Positions 11,488 to 23,080 of a DNA stretch of 64,000 nucleotides are shown one piece after another (within the stretch, counting starts at the first letter, position 1; every line of letters starts with the position of its first letter). A model generated the notes under the pieces. It was not told the origin of the DNA and did no database searches. It saw only the letters and a program-made list of their open reading frames with translations. Source of the stretch: Gigantopelta aegis (taxonomy: Eukaryota > Mollusca > Gastropoda > Neomphalida > Peltospiridae); NCBI RefSeq assembly GCF_016097555.1, contig NC_054704.1, forward strand, positions 94,199,828 to 94,263,827, written 5' to 3'. Both the position numbers and the translations under genes were made by a program.

Positions 11488-11978
11488 TATATGATAAAGA
11501 TATACAAACTATCTCAGCTCAATAGCTTGAGGTATTTCTGAAAGAAAGTCTTTAAAACTATATGTGGGACAGGCGGACAGATAGACAGAGAGACTGATAG
11601 ACTAGGTTTCAAGCATGCAGCTATGGGTAGTGGTGTTAGGTGTATGTTGGATAGGATAGCAGTAGTATGAAACACCGATTCAGGAATGGAACAGTAAAAC
11701 CCACAAAAGCTTCCATTGAGATGGATCGATCCTACTTGATACCGCATTTCTAACGTACGTTCTCGTTCATTGATGTTGAGGATGAGAAGGGGGAGGACTA
11801 GGGCGAGATGAAGGAGTATTAGAATTTATTGTTATGTCTTGGCTGTTAGTCTAGGACAGAATGAACGAATGAATGTTTAAAGACACCCCAGCACAAAAAT
11901 ATACATCGACTTTTGGATATGAAACAAAGACCCCAGGACAGACGTTACTAGATTAGAGGAGACAAAATGAATAATAAG

Positions 11979-12278
11979 GGGAGGGACGTAGCCCAGTGGT
12001 AAACCGCTCACTTGAGGCGCGGTCAGTTTGGGATCGATCACCGTCGATGGTCCCATTGGGCTATACCTCGTTCCAACCAGTGCACCACGACTGGTATATC
12101 AAAAGCCGTTGTATGTACTGTCCTGTCTGTGGGGATGGTGCATATAAAAGATCCTTTGAAACTAATGGGAAAATGTAGTCTAAGACTATATGACAAAGTT
12201 GCCAAATGTTTTACATCCAGTAGCCGATGATTAATAAATAAATGTGCTCTAGTGGTGTCGTTAAACAAAACAAAACAT
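11979..12278 (+). mobile_element. SINE, full length, type 1 head, tail B
   Basis: Has a complete tRNA-derived head ('GGACGTAGCCCAGTGGTAAA'), a B-box-like 'GGGATCGATCA', the body, and 'TAGTGGTGTCGTTAAACAAA'. A tail-like fragment of another SINE lies just upstream at 11868-11960. Confidence 0.8.
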
Positions 12279-14234
12279 AATTAATAATATGTAAATGCAT
12301 ATTCTCAAAGATCGAAAAATAGACACTACAACATTCTATTATTACTGTTTGAGATCGGAAGTCAATTTATATGACTTGCACCTCCCCATGGAGCCTACAG
12401 TGATGCGTTCGTTCCCTGGTGATGGCGCTACAGGAATGGCAGGCCGATATATATATATCAACCTTCTGGCCGGACAAGCTTGACCTCTGAACCACCAAAC
12501 TCCAAAGCCCTAGGTTCAAAGTCTGCTTTTCATATTAGCTCAGCTGCGAGTTATTAACATAGATTTCACGTGGCGTTTGGCATCTGTTTACCTGCTGCAT
12601 ACCTGAAATAATCCAAGAAATACCCACCCCACTGTGGTGTCCAGGTAAGAAACCTATCTCAAAGTAACAAAGCGTCCGGGAGTCCGGCTAAATGGCTCGG
12701 TCAGTTCAACATCACATTATCAAGAAGTTTACTGACCATTATGAATTAACGACAAAAGTATGTAGTTCAGAACAACAGCATAAAAGTCGTTGGACCTTTT
12801 TATTGTTTGTCTTTTTGGACGGGATGAAACTTAGTTGTAGAGCGTTGTATGATGGTTCTTAGGATCGATCCCCCAAGAGCGTACCCAGGAAACATTTTGG
12901 TTAGAGACCAAAGGAAAAACTGAACATTTGACCAACTCCTGGAAAGGCCACTTCAATAAACATTTGGCATTCGTGAAAATAAAATAATTATTGTAAACAA
13001 ATTATTCCAAAAGGGGCGCTCGACTATTTATTGGAGGGGGAGCAGGTCCTCATATGAGTAGAAAAGTAATTATTACATCAGATTTGTCAAATTGTTTATT
13101 GCAATCAGAGAAAAAAGACATATATTAAATTCATTTAACACAACTTTAGAACAATGTAACAGCTCTAGAAGTGCAGAGAAAGAATTTCAAGTCATACATA
13201 TTGCCATTAGTGTCTATTGTACTCAAAAGAGTTTATTATTTAAATTATTGGCTCATTCAAGTAAACTGTACCCATTTTGAGGATGTTGGTCATACATGGG
13301 ACTTCTCAATACTTATTTATGAATTTTTAGTTGGTGGGGTTTTTTTAGATTTGTTTGGGGGGTTTTAGATTTGTTTGGGTTTTTTTTAGAATTTTTTTTT
13401 TTTTTGGCAAATAGGCAAATAGTGTTTGTACTTATAAAGCATATACTCATTTGAGTACATTGGGCATTAAAAGGCTAACCAAACCTGCCTCTACGCATAT
13501 GTGTTGTTGTTATGGTGACGGTGTTAACAAGTGACAAAAAATCGCATGTTATAAAAATTGTGTACAATACATTGTCACTTCGCTCTGAGTTAGTTTAAGC
13601 TTAACGCATGTGTGCATGGACCTTTAAAATGTCTCATGCCAGCTTTGTGATACAAAACCTCGTAACGTTGGCAGGACCGTTCGTCCAGTTTATCAACAGG
13701 CTGTGAGCTAAGAATAATTCTGGACGACTTCTTGGACACATTTTGGGGTCACCTTGCTACAGTGTACGTCACGAACTCTGGCACCTTCACAATTGTCTGG
13801 GGAAATTAAAAAGAAAAAAATACGGGTCACCATGAAATTACCCAACGTACATCAAATACGAACGAAATGTTTTCTAGTGCAAATTGCCAAGTCAAACACT
13901 TTCTAAACGAAAATATTTGCTGATGATGATGATGACAAGAATTATGGTGGAGTGATCGTAAAAACTAGCGAAACCCCACGACTGATTCTTATGACAGTAT
14001 AGAAATATCGTACTTAACTACCATGTAAAATCGTAATCATGTTTCAGTTACCGTGGACTAAGATAACCTTATGACCGATTTTCTTCCTAGCTTATCAGTT
14101 AAAACTTTTCCATGTAGAAGCATTATCTGGTATGCCTTTCAAAACTAATACGAGACTGATATGATACAAGACATAGGTTACGCAAATAATTCTTTGAATC
14201 CCTCCAACATACATGTAGTATGGAATCACATATA
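12279..14234. other. unassigned non-coding region
   Basis: Contains a T-rich run at 13339-13403 and a short (GAT)n near 13920. I see no exon, element ends or SINE in it. Confidence 0.4.
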
Positions 14235-15790
14235 CTAAAACGCAAAAGAAACGCAGGTCCTGAAAATGCGAAAGAATTGCACTTTGTAAAGCAGTATCTT
14301 TGGTGGAATTGAACCTCAACTGTGTTAAAGGACATGGCACACACCCACACCGCAGTCCCACCTGCGTGTCAATTTCATTACCTGTGTGACGTCACGAATT
14401 CTCAAAACACGTTGTTTGCACGTGCTGGATCATCCGTATCATGAATCCAGTGCAAACACACTCATTGAAATGCTTATAAAGCCTACACACCTGGATTTAA
14501 TCGCATAAATTCAATTTGAGTAGTGACAGACAACAGAATCACATTTTAAAAATGCCGCGACTGACGCAACTCCAGCGAGGGATGGCCATCGGGATGTTGC
14601 AAGCCGGACAGACCCGTACTGCTGTAGCCAGACAATTGGGATGTCATGTTTCGACAATCGCACGCCTTTCTCAACGTCACCAAATCACTGGATCTGTGAA
14701 CGATCGACCACGCACCGGCCGCCCGAGGGTGACAACCGCAGCCCTAGACCGGTACATCCGGGTGACCCACCTTAGGAATCGGATGCTGCCAGCAGCTAAC
14801 ACCGCTCACCAGGTGCGTGGTCCACGTGGTCCAGTGTCCGCCGATACCGTCCGACGCCGTCTGAGGGCAGCAGGACTCCGTAACCGCCGTCCTTATGTGG
14901 GACCAATATTGACCCCTCGGCACCGCCAACAACGTCAACAGTGGGCGCAACAACATCAAAGATGGCGACGTGGCTAGTGGCAACAAGTTCTGTTTACTGA
15001 TGAGAGCCGTTACAATCTTTCCAACGCTGTTGGCCGAATCCGAGTATGGCGACGTCGACATGAACGTTACTCCGACTGCTGCGTTCTGCAGGCCGACCGA
15101 TGGGGCGGGGGTAGTGTGATGGTGTGGGGTGGGTTCTCATTCAACCACAGAACACAACTTCATGTGTTCAGACAACGCGTTAATGCCGCCGTGTACCAAA
15201 ATGACGTCATCAACAATCACGTCGTTCCCTTCTTTGCCGCTCACCCACGTGTGCGCTTGCTGCAGCAAGACAATGCCAGGCCGCACACTGCCAGGGCAAC
15301 ACAGGCGTTGCTGGCTCAGCACAACATCCCAACGTTGCCGTGGCCAGCCTTATCTCGGACATGGCGCCTATCGAACACGTCTGGGATGAAATCGGACGTC
15401 GCCTTCAGGCTCGCGGACAACCTCAGAATATGCAGGCGCTGGAGGCAGCATTGGTCCATGAATGGAACTCACTCCCTCAGGCATTCTTTCAACGGCTTGT
15501 CAACTCAATGAGGAGACGTTGCACTGCCTGTTTGAATGCCCAGGGTGGTCACACGCGATACTGACTTTGACAATGCTACAGGTCGTCTCTTTCACATTTT
15601 TAACATGGACCCCCACCCTACTTTATGACATGAAACAATAGCCAAAAAGGAATTCAATCAAAAATTTCCAACACCAATGTGTGCCGAATTGGTGTAGCTC
15701 CAAAATAAATGTTGAAATCTTCATTTCGTTTTGTTTTTTTAATATTTTATATCCAATTTAATGAGAACCTGCGTTTCTTTTGCGTTTTAG
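14235..15790 (+). mobile_element. Tc1-like transposon A
   Basis: A 1556-bp element flanked by TA at 14233-14234 and 15791-15792. The ends 'CTAAAACGCAAAAGAAACGC' and their inverted copy form terminal inverted repeats of about 24 bp. It contains a broken transposase gene. Its ends differ from the other Tc1 copies in the window, so it is a separate lineage. Confidence 0.85.
14552..15564 (+). pseudogene. Tc1-like DD34E transposase, broken
   Basis: The product would cut and paste the element through its inverted ends. Seen in order: a Met start ('MPRLTQLQRGMAIG'), a paired-like helix-turn-helix ('TAVARQLGCHVSTIARL'), the 'GRPR' basic motif, a second helix-turn-helix, then the catalytic motifs 'FTDESRY', 'QQDNARPHTA' and 'PIEHVWDEI', with 34 residues between the second Asp and the Glu. 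A TAG at 14975-14977 sits where the family has Trp. A one-base loss near 15356 shifts the frame just before the last catalytic motif, so the gene is inactive with two lesions. Confidence 0.85.
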
Positions 15791-15943
15791 TATATTATGT
15801 CGTCCAAATAAGCTTCAAACACGTCCTGGAAATACGATTAGGTTATCTTGATATCTTCGAATGACAAAGGTTGACTAATGTATGTGTGAGTGCGTTCGTA
15901 CTTACAAAGGCAGATGTACTGAAAGTAGGGGAAGGAAAGAAAA

Positions 15944-15949
<6 letters not shown>

Positions 15950-16014
<65 letters not shown>
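15950..16014. repeat. (GA)n microsatellite
   Basis: Pure GA dinucleotides ending in a G run, directly before the tail of the next SINE. Confidence 0.95.
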
Positions 16015-16020
<6 letters not shown>

Positions 16021-16027
16021 AGAAAGA

Positions 16028-16615
16028 AATGTTTTATTTAACGACGCACTCAACACATTTTATTTACGGTTATATGGCGTCAGACATATGGTTAAGGACC
16101 ACACAGATATTGAGAGAGGAAACCCGATGTCACCACTTCATGGGCTACTCTTTTCGATTCGCAGCAAGGGATCTTTTATATGCACCATCCCACAGACAGG
16201 GTAGTACATACCACGGCCTTTGATATATCAGTCGTGGTGCACTGGCTAGAACGAGAAATAACCCAATGGGCCCACCGACGGAGAGAGAGAGGAAGAGGGG
16301 GAGGGAGATATAAAAAAAGAGAGACAGGGAGAGAGATAGGCAGAGAGATAGGAAGGGAGATAGGAAGGGAGATAGGAAGAGAGACAGGGAGAGAGATAGG
16401 CAGAGATAGGAAGGGAGATAGGAAGGGAGATAGGGAGAGAGATAGAGATAGGAAGAGAGATAGGGAGAGAGACAGGGAGAGAGATAGGCAGAGAGATAGG
16501 AAGAGAGACAGGGAGAGAGATAGGCAGAGAGATAGGAAGGGAGAGCACATTGATTAATCATCGGCTATAACGACAGAGCATCAGGCGAGTGCTTTACCAC
16601 TGACTACGTGGAAGC
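16028..16615 (-). mobile_element. SINE, tail A, head side disrupted by a GA minisatellite
   Basis: On the - strand the tail is of the 'GAGTGCGTCGTTAAATAAAA' type and the body is intact to about 16280. The GA-rich minisatellite then replaces the region of 'GGTGGGCCCATTGGG'. Beyond it, 16549-16615 holds SINE pieces (a tail-B piece and a head piece around 'CAGTGGTAAAGCACTCGCC'). Confidence 0.7.
16280..16548. repeat. GA-rich minisatellite
   Basis: Imperfect units around 'GGGAGAGAGATAGGCAGAGA' and 'GGAAGGGAGATA'. Long open frames across it on both strands are a by-product of the repeat. Confidence 0.85.
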
Positions 16616-17910
16616 CATAATACCAGTGATTCCGATTGACAACGAAATTTTACGGAAATTACCGAGAATGCCGACACAGGTACATGGGGTACAGAATATC
16701 ATAATACGTACGTTTACTTTTTGAATCAAAATATATACCTGCATACATGTAATACCACGTATCCCTACCTCCCAGTCGGCACTTGGCCTTTATCTATAAA
16801 TAATAATATTGCTTACATCAACAAATATCATAGTTATTGATATACCAGTCGTAGAACGCCCGTTGGAACCGTAAACAACTAAAATACATGTTTTGTTGTA
16901 AGTCAATATTTCGGCACATCGCACATTAGGATGCCTATCTACCTTTGAGACTCATTTTGCTTTTTAGCAAATATCATTTTAAAGTATTTTATTCTAAATT
17001 GTCCCTCAAGCTCCATAGACATTTTTGATATATTATAACATTAATACAAACAGACAGTTTTTAAAAAGAATATAATAATAGACAACAATAAAGAGAAGGA
17101 AACATAACTTAAATAACGGACATCACCAAAAATAAATTTGTGTTATAAAAATATACATAAAACGTTATATACATATATTTTTAACAAAATGGTGACACAA
17201 TACAATACATTTGCCAGTTTTAGTCTCAAATTTAACGACATCCGTGTTAGTGAAGTAATAATAGTTTATCTTTAACTGGCAAATTAGAAAATTTATCTCC
17301 GCGGCTTCCGCCTTGTAAACCAGATATAATCTAATAACATAAATTCAACAGAAGACAATATAGCATACATGTATACCCTTCAGCCGTTACACATGTGCAA
17401 CTATTATTGTAACAGGGCTGTCGAAATTGCGGGAGAGGGTAGGTTGGTTAGGTCAGCCATCACTTCCCTTATATTTATTAACCTGTACAAATTATATAAA
17501 GGTGAATTAAAATTGTCCAGAATGCATCTCAGAGCAATACACAATTCAGTAATGTGCCATGTAACTTCCGGCTTTCCGTAGTAGTTTAGACAAAAGATAC
17601 AAATAATATTAATAATATTATATGCACCGCCTCTTGGTCAAGATAGGGTATGATGCAGAGATATCGACTGGTACAAAGGTAGGCATACCAGGCGCGTGTG
17701 CAAGAATTTTAGCAGGTGGTGGGTGCGTCTACACTGTGGAAAGCGAAGTTTATAGCGGGTCCAGACATGATCCCCTGAAAAATGTATTGAAAGCAATTTG
17801 CTTGAGCGGGGCTTGGGGGGTTCGACCCCCGAAACAATTCCTCTGCACAAGCACCTGCCTACTATAACCGGCCTAATGAATCATTAGCAAATGATATTCC
17901 ATTCACCGGT
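16616..17910. other. AT-rich non-coding region
   Basis: No gene-like frame. 17685-17870 has a low-copy look: its ends 'GCGCGTGTGCAAG' and 'CTCTGCACAAGCACCTGCC' are loosely inverted, and it may be a decayed DNA element. Confidence 0.4.
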
Positions 17911-17914
17911 CATT

Positions 17915-18175
17915 TTACGCACTGGTGTTCATTTGACGGACCGGTGTTCATTTGACGGACTGGTGTTCATTTTACGCACTGGTGTTCATTTGACGGACTG
18001 GTGTTCATTTTACGCACTGGTGTTCATTTGACGGACTGGTGTTCATTTGACGCACTGGTGTTTATTTGACGCACTGGTGTTCATTTGACGGACTGGTGTT
18101 CATTTTACGCACTTGTGTTCATTTTACGCACTGGTGTTCATTTGATGGACTGGTGTTCATTTTACGCACTGGTCA
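17915..18175. repeat. 19-bp tandem repeat
   Basis: About 14 units of 'CTGGTGTTCATTTGACGGA', alternating with a variant carrying 'TTTTACGCA'. Confidence 0.9.
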
Positions 18176-18177
18176 TG

Positions 18178-18290
18178 AATTAATGAATCAATGAATGTTT
18201 AACGACACCTGAGCACAAATGTACACATCGGCTATTGGGTGTCAAACACGACACTGATGGTAAAACATGATGTAGTTTCACTTTCCCGCT
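18178..18290 (-). mobile_element. SINE tail fragment
   Basis: 'GAATGTTTAACGACACCTGA' followed by 'CATCGGCTATTGGGTGTCAA' resembles a tail-B SINE read in reverse. A similar fragment lies at 11868-11960. Confidence 0.5.
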
Positions 18291-18721
18291 ACAAGGAACC
18301 ATATCATTTGTGGATAGAAGAAGAGGAACTCGATGCCATTTTCAAGAAATAAAGAAACAAGACACTCCCTCCTCCACCACCACCACCCACCCATCCCCCC
18401 AAAAAAGGAAAGAAAGAAGAAGCCCAATAAAACAAACAACAGTAATTACACCAAAATACCAAACAAAACAAAAGAAAACAACAAGAATAACATAAAATAA
18501 AATAAACAACCAAAGACGTCTAGACTAGTAATAAACCACAGATATATGTGGACATCGCGTGGACAGCTAATCATATGTACATGAAATGACATTAAATTTA
18601 AATGTAAGGTCAGCAGGGGATGGGGGTGGGGGTGGCTAAACTCCTAAAATAAAGCACCTTTCAGGATTTCTGCTCAACTAATACAAATATTATTTTATTT
18701 GTTGGATTTTCCAATTATATG

Positions 18722-18826
18722 AATTTAAAACAGTGGCAAATGAAATTATTTAAAACAGTGGCAAATGAAATTATTTAAAACAGTGGCAAATGAAATTATT
18801 TAAAACAGTGGCAAATGAAATTATTT
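18722..18826. repeat. 25-bp tandem repeat, four copies
   Basis: Four nearly identical copies of a unit containing 'AAAACAGTGGCAAATGAAAT'. Confidence 0.9.
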
Positions 18827-19087
18827 CCATGTAATTTGGGGGACAAGTAATTCAGGCTATAAAATTTACATTTTATAAGTAAAATTAATTAATATTTTTT
18901 GCTGTTATACAATTTTGAGAGTGCACCTTTAATAATTATTTTATATGTATTAATTGTTTCTTAGTTTTCCCTGACAACTCTGCTGTTTTCCAGTTATGGG
19001 CGGCACGTAGTCCAGTGGTAAAGTGCTCGCCTGATGTGCGGTCAGTCTAGATCTAGGATTGATCCCTGTCGTGGGCCTATTGGGCCA

Positions 19088-19785
19088 CAATCTAATTAAA
19101 ATTAGCTCCACTATTACATGTGGATCTAACACCAGCCAGTTGGAGCTCATGTCCACCAATCAAAACCTTACTTGCAGAATCCTGCCAGTGATTTAAAAAT
19201 AATTTGAAAACATTCCGAATTATCCTGAGGGTATACGATATGTTTCATGTGAATTACGAATGCCTTATATAGACCAGTAGAACTAATTTTAATCGGATTG
19301 CTAACAACACTGCGTAGTCCCCAATGTCCAGGTAACATTTCGTCTGTAAATAATAATTTAAATATTGATGAATCACACTTCGCCTTTTATAACGTTATTT
19401 GGGAGCATACAAATTCTAAAAACATCGGGCGAGTCTATTTTAGTGGCCAGCAGTACAGCGAACCATACCAATACGTACGGGGTAGGATATCAGTCTTCAA
19501 TTTTACATTAACAATTATTTATTTATTTATGAAAAAAAAAACCTAACTAAATCAGTCTTCAGTTTTACATTACAAATTATTTATTTTATAAAATAAAAAA
19601 TGTTTTAAGGCATTCGTAATTCACACGAAACATGTCGTATACTCTCAGGATAATTCGGAATGTTTTCAAATTATTTTTAAATCACTGGCAGGATTCTGCA
19701 AGTAAGGTTTTGATTGGTGGACATGAGCTCCAACTGGCTGGTGTTAGATCCATATGTAATAGTGGAGCTAATTTTAATTAGATTG
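19088..19785. mobile_element. long-TIR foldback transposon with 9-bp target duplication
   Basis: A 698-bp element with 180-bp inverted arms (19088-19267 and 19606-19785), ending 'CAATCTAATTAAAATTAGCT'. The 9-mer ATTGGGCCA lies directly on both sides (19079-19087 and 19786-19794) and belongs to the interrupted SINE. Long arms with a 9-bp duplication suggest a Mutator-like element. The interior is non-coding and has a short tandem duplication at 19488-19590. Confidence 0.75.
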
Positions 19786-19949
19786 ATTGGGCCATTTCTC
19801 GTTCCAGTCAGTGCTCCACAAATGGTATACCAAAAGTCGTGATATATGCTATCTTAACTTCTGTTAATGGAAAAAAGTAGCTCTTGTAGTAGCGACAGCG
19901 GGTTTCCTTTCTCATCTGTATGTGATCCTTAACCATATGTCCGACGCCA

Positions 19950-20248
19950 CTGGCCCGTACGCAGGCGGGGGGGGGGGGGGTTGCGAGGGGTGAGTACGCA
20001 CACCCCATAGCCTGCCGAGGTCTATCCGTGGATGTGTAAAACAAATAAAAATAGTCCGACGACGTGACAAATTTACTTCCCAGAATGCAGGAAAATGCAT
20101 TTCCTGCATTCTAGATTTTAAAAATTTCGGGGGACATGCCCCCGGACCCCCTTAGCAACTCCGGCCCTTTGGGCCGTCGATTACGCACATCCACCTCCCA
20201 ACCCCACCCCCACCCCACCCCCCATATAAATTTCTGCGTACGGGCCTG
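19950..20248. mobile_element. short non-autonomous DNA element
   Basis: A roughly 299-bp segment with inverted ends 'GGCCCGTACGCAG' and 'CTGCGTACGGGCC', inserted in the SINE body. GCCA occurs on both sides but no clean 8-bp duplication is visible, so the superfamily (perhaps hAT-like) is open. It carries G and C homopolymers. Confidence 0.55.
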
Positions 20249-20470
20249 AGCCATGAGTGCGTCGGAAACGAAATATTTATTTCTGTCTTTACTGTATTCC
20301 TTCCTTCGCTCCATTTTGTACCTGTAAGTTCCTTTGTGAGTTTCTAACATATTTATCTATTTGTAATATTTTAGGTGCTTTAACATAACTGAACATAACC
20401 AGAGCAGGCTAATACCTTTAAGATACAAAAAACCAGAAAAGAAATCAGTTTTAAAATTATGTTTGAATTT

Positions 20471-20477
20471 GTGCGTT

Positions 20478-20516
<39 letters not shown>

Positions 20517-20559
20517 TGTGTGTGTGTGTGTGTGTGTTGTGTGTGTATGTATGTGTGTG

Positions 20560-20591
<32 letters not shown>

Positions 20592-20601
20592 TGTGTGTGT
20601 G
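20471..20601. repeat. (GT)n/(GTGC)n microsatellite
   Basis: Interrupted GT repeats followed by GTGC units. Confidence 0.95.
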
Positions 20602-20847
20602 AAACCACAACCCGCTGATTAGACAGATTGGAATTTTCAGATGAGTAAACTTACATGTAAGTACATGTAGATGTACTAGTCAAGTGTCATTAAAATTGAT
20701 GAAAGTCGCTGTCGCCTCCAGCCTGATTGGAGTGCATGTACAACATTGAAATATGACTTCCCAGTTTTAAGTTAACATATGCCTCATACTGTACATTTTA
20801 AGACGAGAGAAAAAAAAACCTTCCGTTTCAAGTGACTCGTTAAAATG

Positions 20848-21045
20848 ATGTCGTACCAGCTAGTGCACCACGACTGTTATATCAAAGGCCGTGGTAAGTG
20901 CTATCCTGTTTGTAGGATGGTGCATATAGATGATCCCTTGCGACTAATGGAAAAAATGTAGCGGGTTTCCATTCTAAGACCATATGTCAAAATTACCAAA
21001 TGTTTGACATCCAATAGCCGATGATTGATATATTAATGTGCTCGA
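20848..21045 (+). mobile_element. SINE body and partial tail B
   Basis: Starts at 'AGCTAGTGCACCACGACTG' and runs to the beginning of tail B at 'ATTAATGTGCTC', where it abuts an inverted SINE head. Confidence 0.7.
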
Positions 21046-21117
21046 GGCGGTTTGATCCTGCGACGCAAGCACCACAAGCGAGCACTCAACCGACTGAGCT
21101 AAATCCCGCCCGCAACG
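21046..21117 (-). mobile_element. inverted SINE head fragment
   Basis: On the - strand it reads as a tRNA-like head: 'GGATTTAGCTCAGTCGG', then 'GAGTGCTCGCTTG', then 'GCAGGATCAAACC'. It is joined head-on to the preceding + strand copy. Confidence 0.65.
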
Positions 21118-21381
21118 GTTATGAAGACGAGATCAAATATATTTTTAAAGGATATTTCCCCGTTTTAAGGTTACTGACTTGTTTTTCTCTGTTGTATCTT
21201 TCTTCAAATGTGTTGCGGGTTTGTAGATTCACCAAACTGTGAGTCCATGTCCACAGGTTCAAACTAGGGTCTGCCACTTTATAGCCAGTTCTCAAATATC
21301 GTGGTGTGCATTATCATATCTGTGGGAAAGAGCATGTAAAATACACCTATAGAAATATCAAAAGCGGTGCAATATAACTGT

Positions 21382-21426
21382 TGTTTTGTTTAACGACACC
21401 ACTAGAGCACATTGATCACACACACA

Positions 21427-21484
<58 letters not shown>

Positions 21485-21506
21485 TACATACATACATATA
21501 TATATA
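21382..21506 (-). repeat. SINE tail remnant followed by (CA)n and (CATA)n
   Basis: 21382-21416 is tail B in reverse ('TTTAACGACACCACTAGAGC'). It is followed by about 65 bp of CA repeats and then CATA and TA units. Confidence 0.75.
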
Positions 21507-21763
21507 AATAGAGGTTATTACCAGAGTGTTTTTCGGTATCGTCAATATCATATAGGCCTATTAGGAAAAAAAATTGTATTATGCGAGCCTCTGGCGAGCA
21601 TAATACATTATTTTTATTTCTAATATATGATATTGACGATACCGAAATACACGAGGGTAATAATCTCTTTATCATATAAGCTCAGGCTTAATACAACGTG
21701 TTTTTGTAAACTGTACACGCAACTTTAATTCCAGTCCGCCATTACTAGATATTCAAATGATAT

Positions 21764-22735
21764 AAGAATATAAGACTCCATCATATGCGGTCATGTGGGA
21801 TAGAAAAAGTACACCCGAGGTGGTGAAAATTTCGACCTATGATGGGAGTCTTTTTCTCTCATTCATTCCGTAAATAAACCATTAATTTACACGAACAGAC
21901 AAAGATGGCTGAACAATTAACCTTTTCATTTGACCATTTTATCATAAATAAACTGCACTATCGTATTTACCGTGTTTATTTTATGTGTTAAATAAGATTT
22001 AACATTTAACACTACAAATTAACAAGATAGCTTTTAAAATGAAGGTTTTCATAACAAAATATTAATTTAAAACTGTGGCTAATGACCTCACGTCACCGCC
22101 TCACATTAATATGACGTCATATATTACCACCGACGTCATGTTAAATGTATGCGCGTGATATCCCATGTAAGATAGAAATTTCTCTCATCCTCAGGTATAT
22201 GGAACAGAGCTATCCCATAAAAGAAAGCCATGTAAGAAATTTCTATCTTACATGGGATATCACGCGCTTGCGTTTAACATGACGTCGGTGGTAATATATG
22301 ACGTCATATTAATGTGAGGCGGTGATGTGAGGTCATTAGACACAGTTTTAAATTAATATTTTGTTATGAAAACCTTCATTTTAAAAGCTATCTGGTTAAT
22401 TTGTAGTGTTAAATATTATTTAATACATGAAACAAACACGGTAAATACGATAGTGCAGTTTTTCTATGATAAAATGGTCAAATAAAAAGGCTAGTTGTTC
22501 AGCCATCTTTGTCTGTTCGTGTAAAATAATGGTTTATTTACGGAATGAATGAGAGAAAAAGACTCCATCATATGTGGTCATGTGGGATAGAAAAAGTACA
22601 CCCTCGGTGGTTAAAATGTTCACCACCTCGAGTGTACTTTTTCTATCCCACATGACCGCATATGATGGAGTCTTATATTCTTACATGGCTTTCTTTCATG
22701 GGATAGCTCTGTTCCATATACCTGAGAATGAGAGA
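21764..22735. repeat. large foldback with ~340-bp arms
   Basis: Left arm about 21837-22183 and right arm about 22235-22573 are near-perfect inverted copies around a 51-bp spacer. An outer segment at 21764-21830 ('GGTCATGTGGGATAGAAAAA') recurs directly at 22575-22617 and inverted at 22618-22680. An inverted copy of the spacer follows at about 22676-22735. Both arms contain 'ATGACGTCATAT', a CRE-like palindrome. No protein is encoded; the structure suggests a foldback transposon or hairpin-forming transcript source. Confidence 0.85.
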
Positions 22736-23005
22736 ATATGTGGCGCGGTGTATTTTGGAATGGAAATGACGTCAAACTCGAATGATTTCATTTTGGATGT
22801 CCTTGCATCAAAATAAAGTTATGCCTAACGTTTATTGTTTTCCGAACTATGAATGCATACATCAATCATGGAGTGTCACCCAAGTACGTTTGCTTAGATG
22901 TCAATAAATCTAGTGCCGAGACCTCGACTAATTTACATCTAATTTGCAAAGTTAAAGAATTATTAAAGTATGTGATCTGAAAAATATCACATACTTTGAT
23001 TGCAC

Positions 23006-23008
<3 letters not shown>

Positions 23009-23079
<71 letters not shown>
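23009..23079. repeat. (AT)n microsatellite
   Basis: Pure AT run ending exactly at the TA target of the adjoining Tc1 element. Confidence 0.95.

Positions 23080-23080
<1 letters not shown>

Larger units (their letters stand above)
18996..20290 (+). mobile_element. SINE split by two later insertions
   Basis: The head lies at 18996-19087, the body at 19786-19949, and a diverged tail A ('GAGTGCGTCGGAAACGAAAT') at about 20250-20290. The gaps are filled by the elements at 19088-19785 and 19950-20248. The SINE text is collinear across both gaps, so it was there first. Confidence 0.75.

Noticed and set aside
16145-16561. Arg/Glu-rich and Leu/Ser-rich frames
   Set aside because: Translations of the GA-rich minisatellite and SINE sequence.
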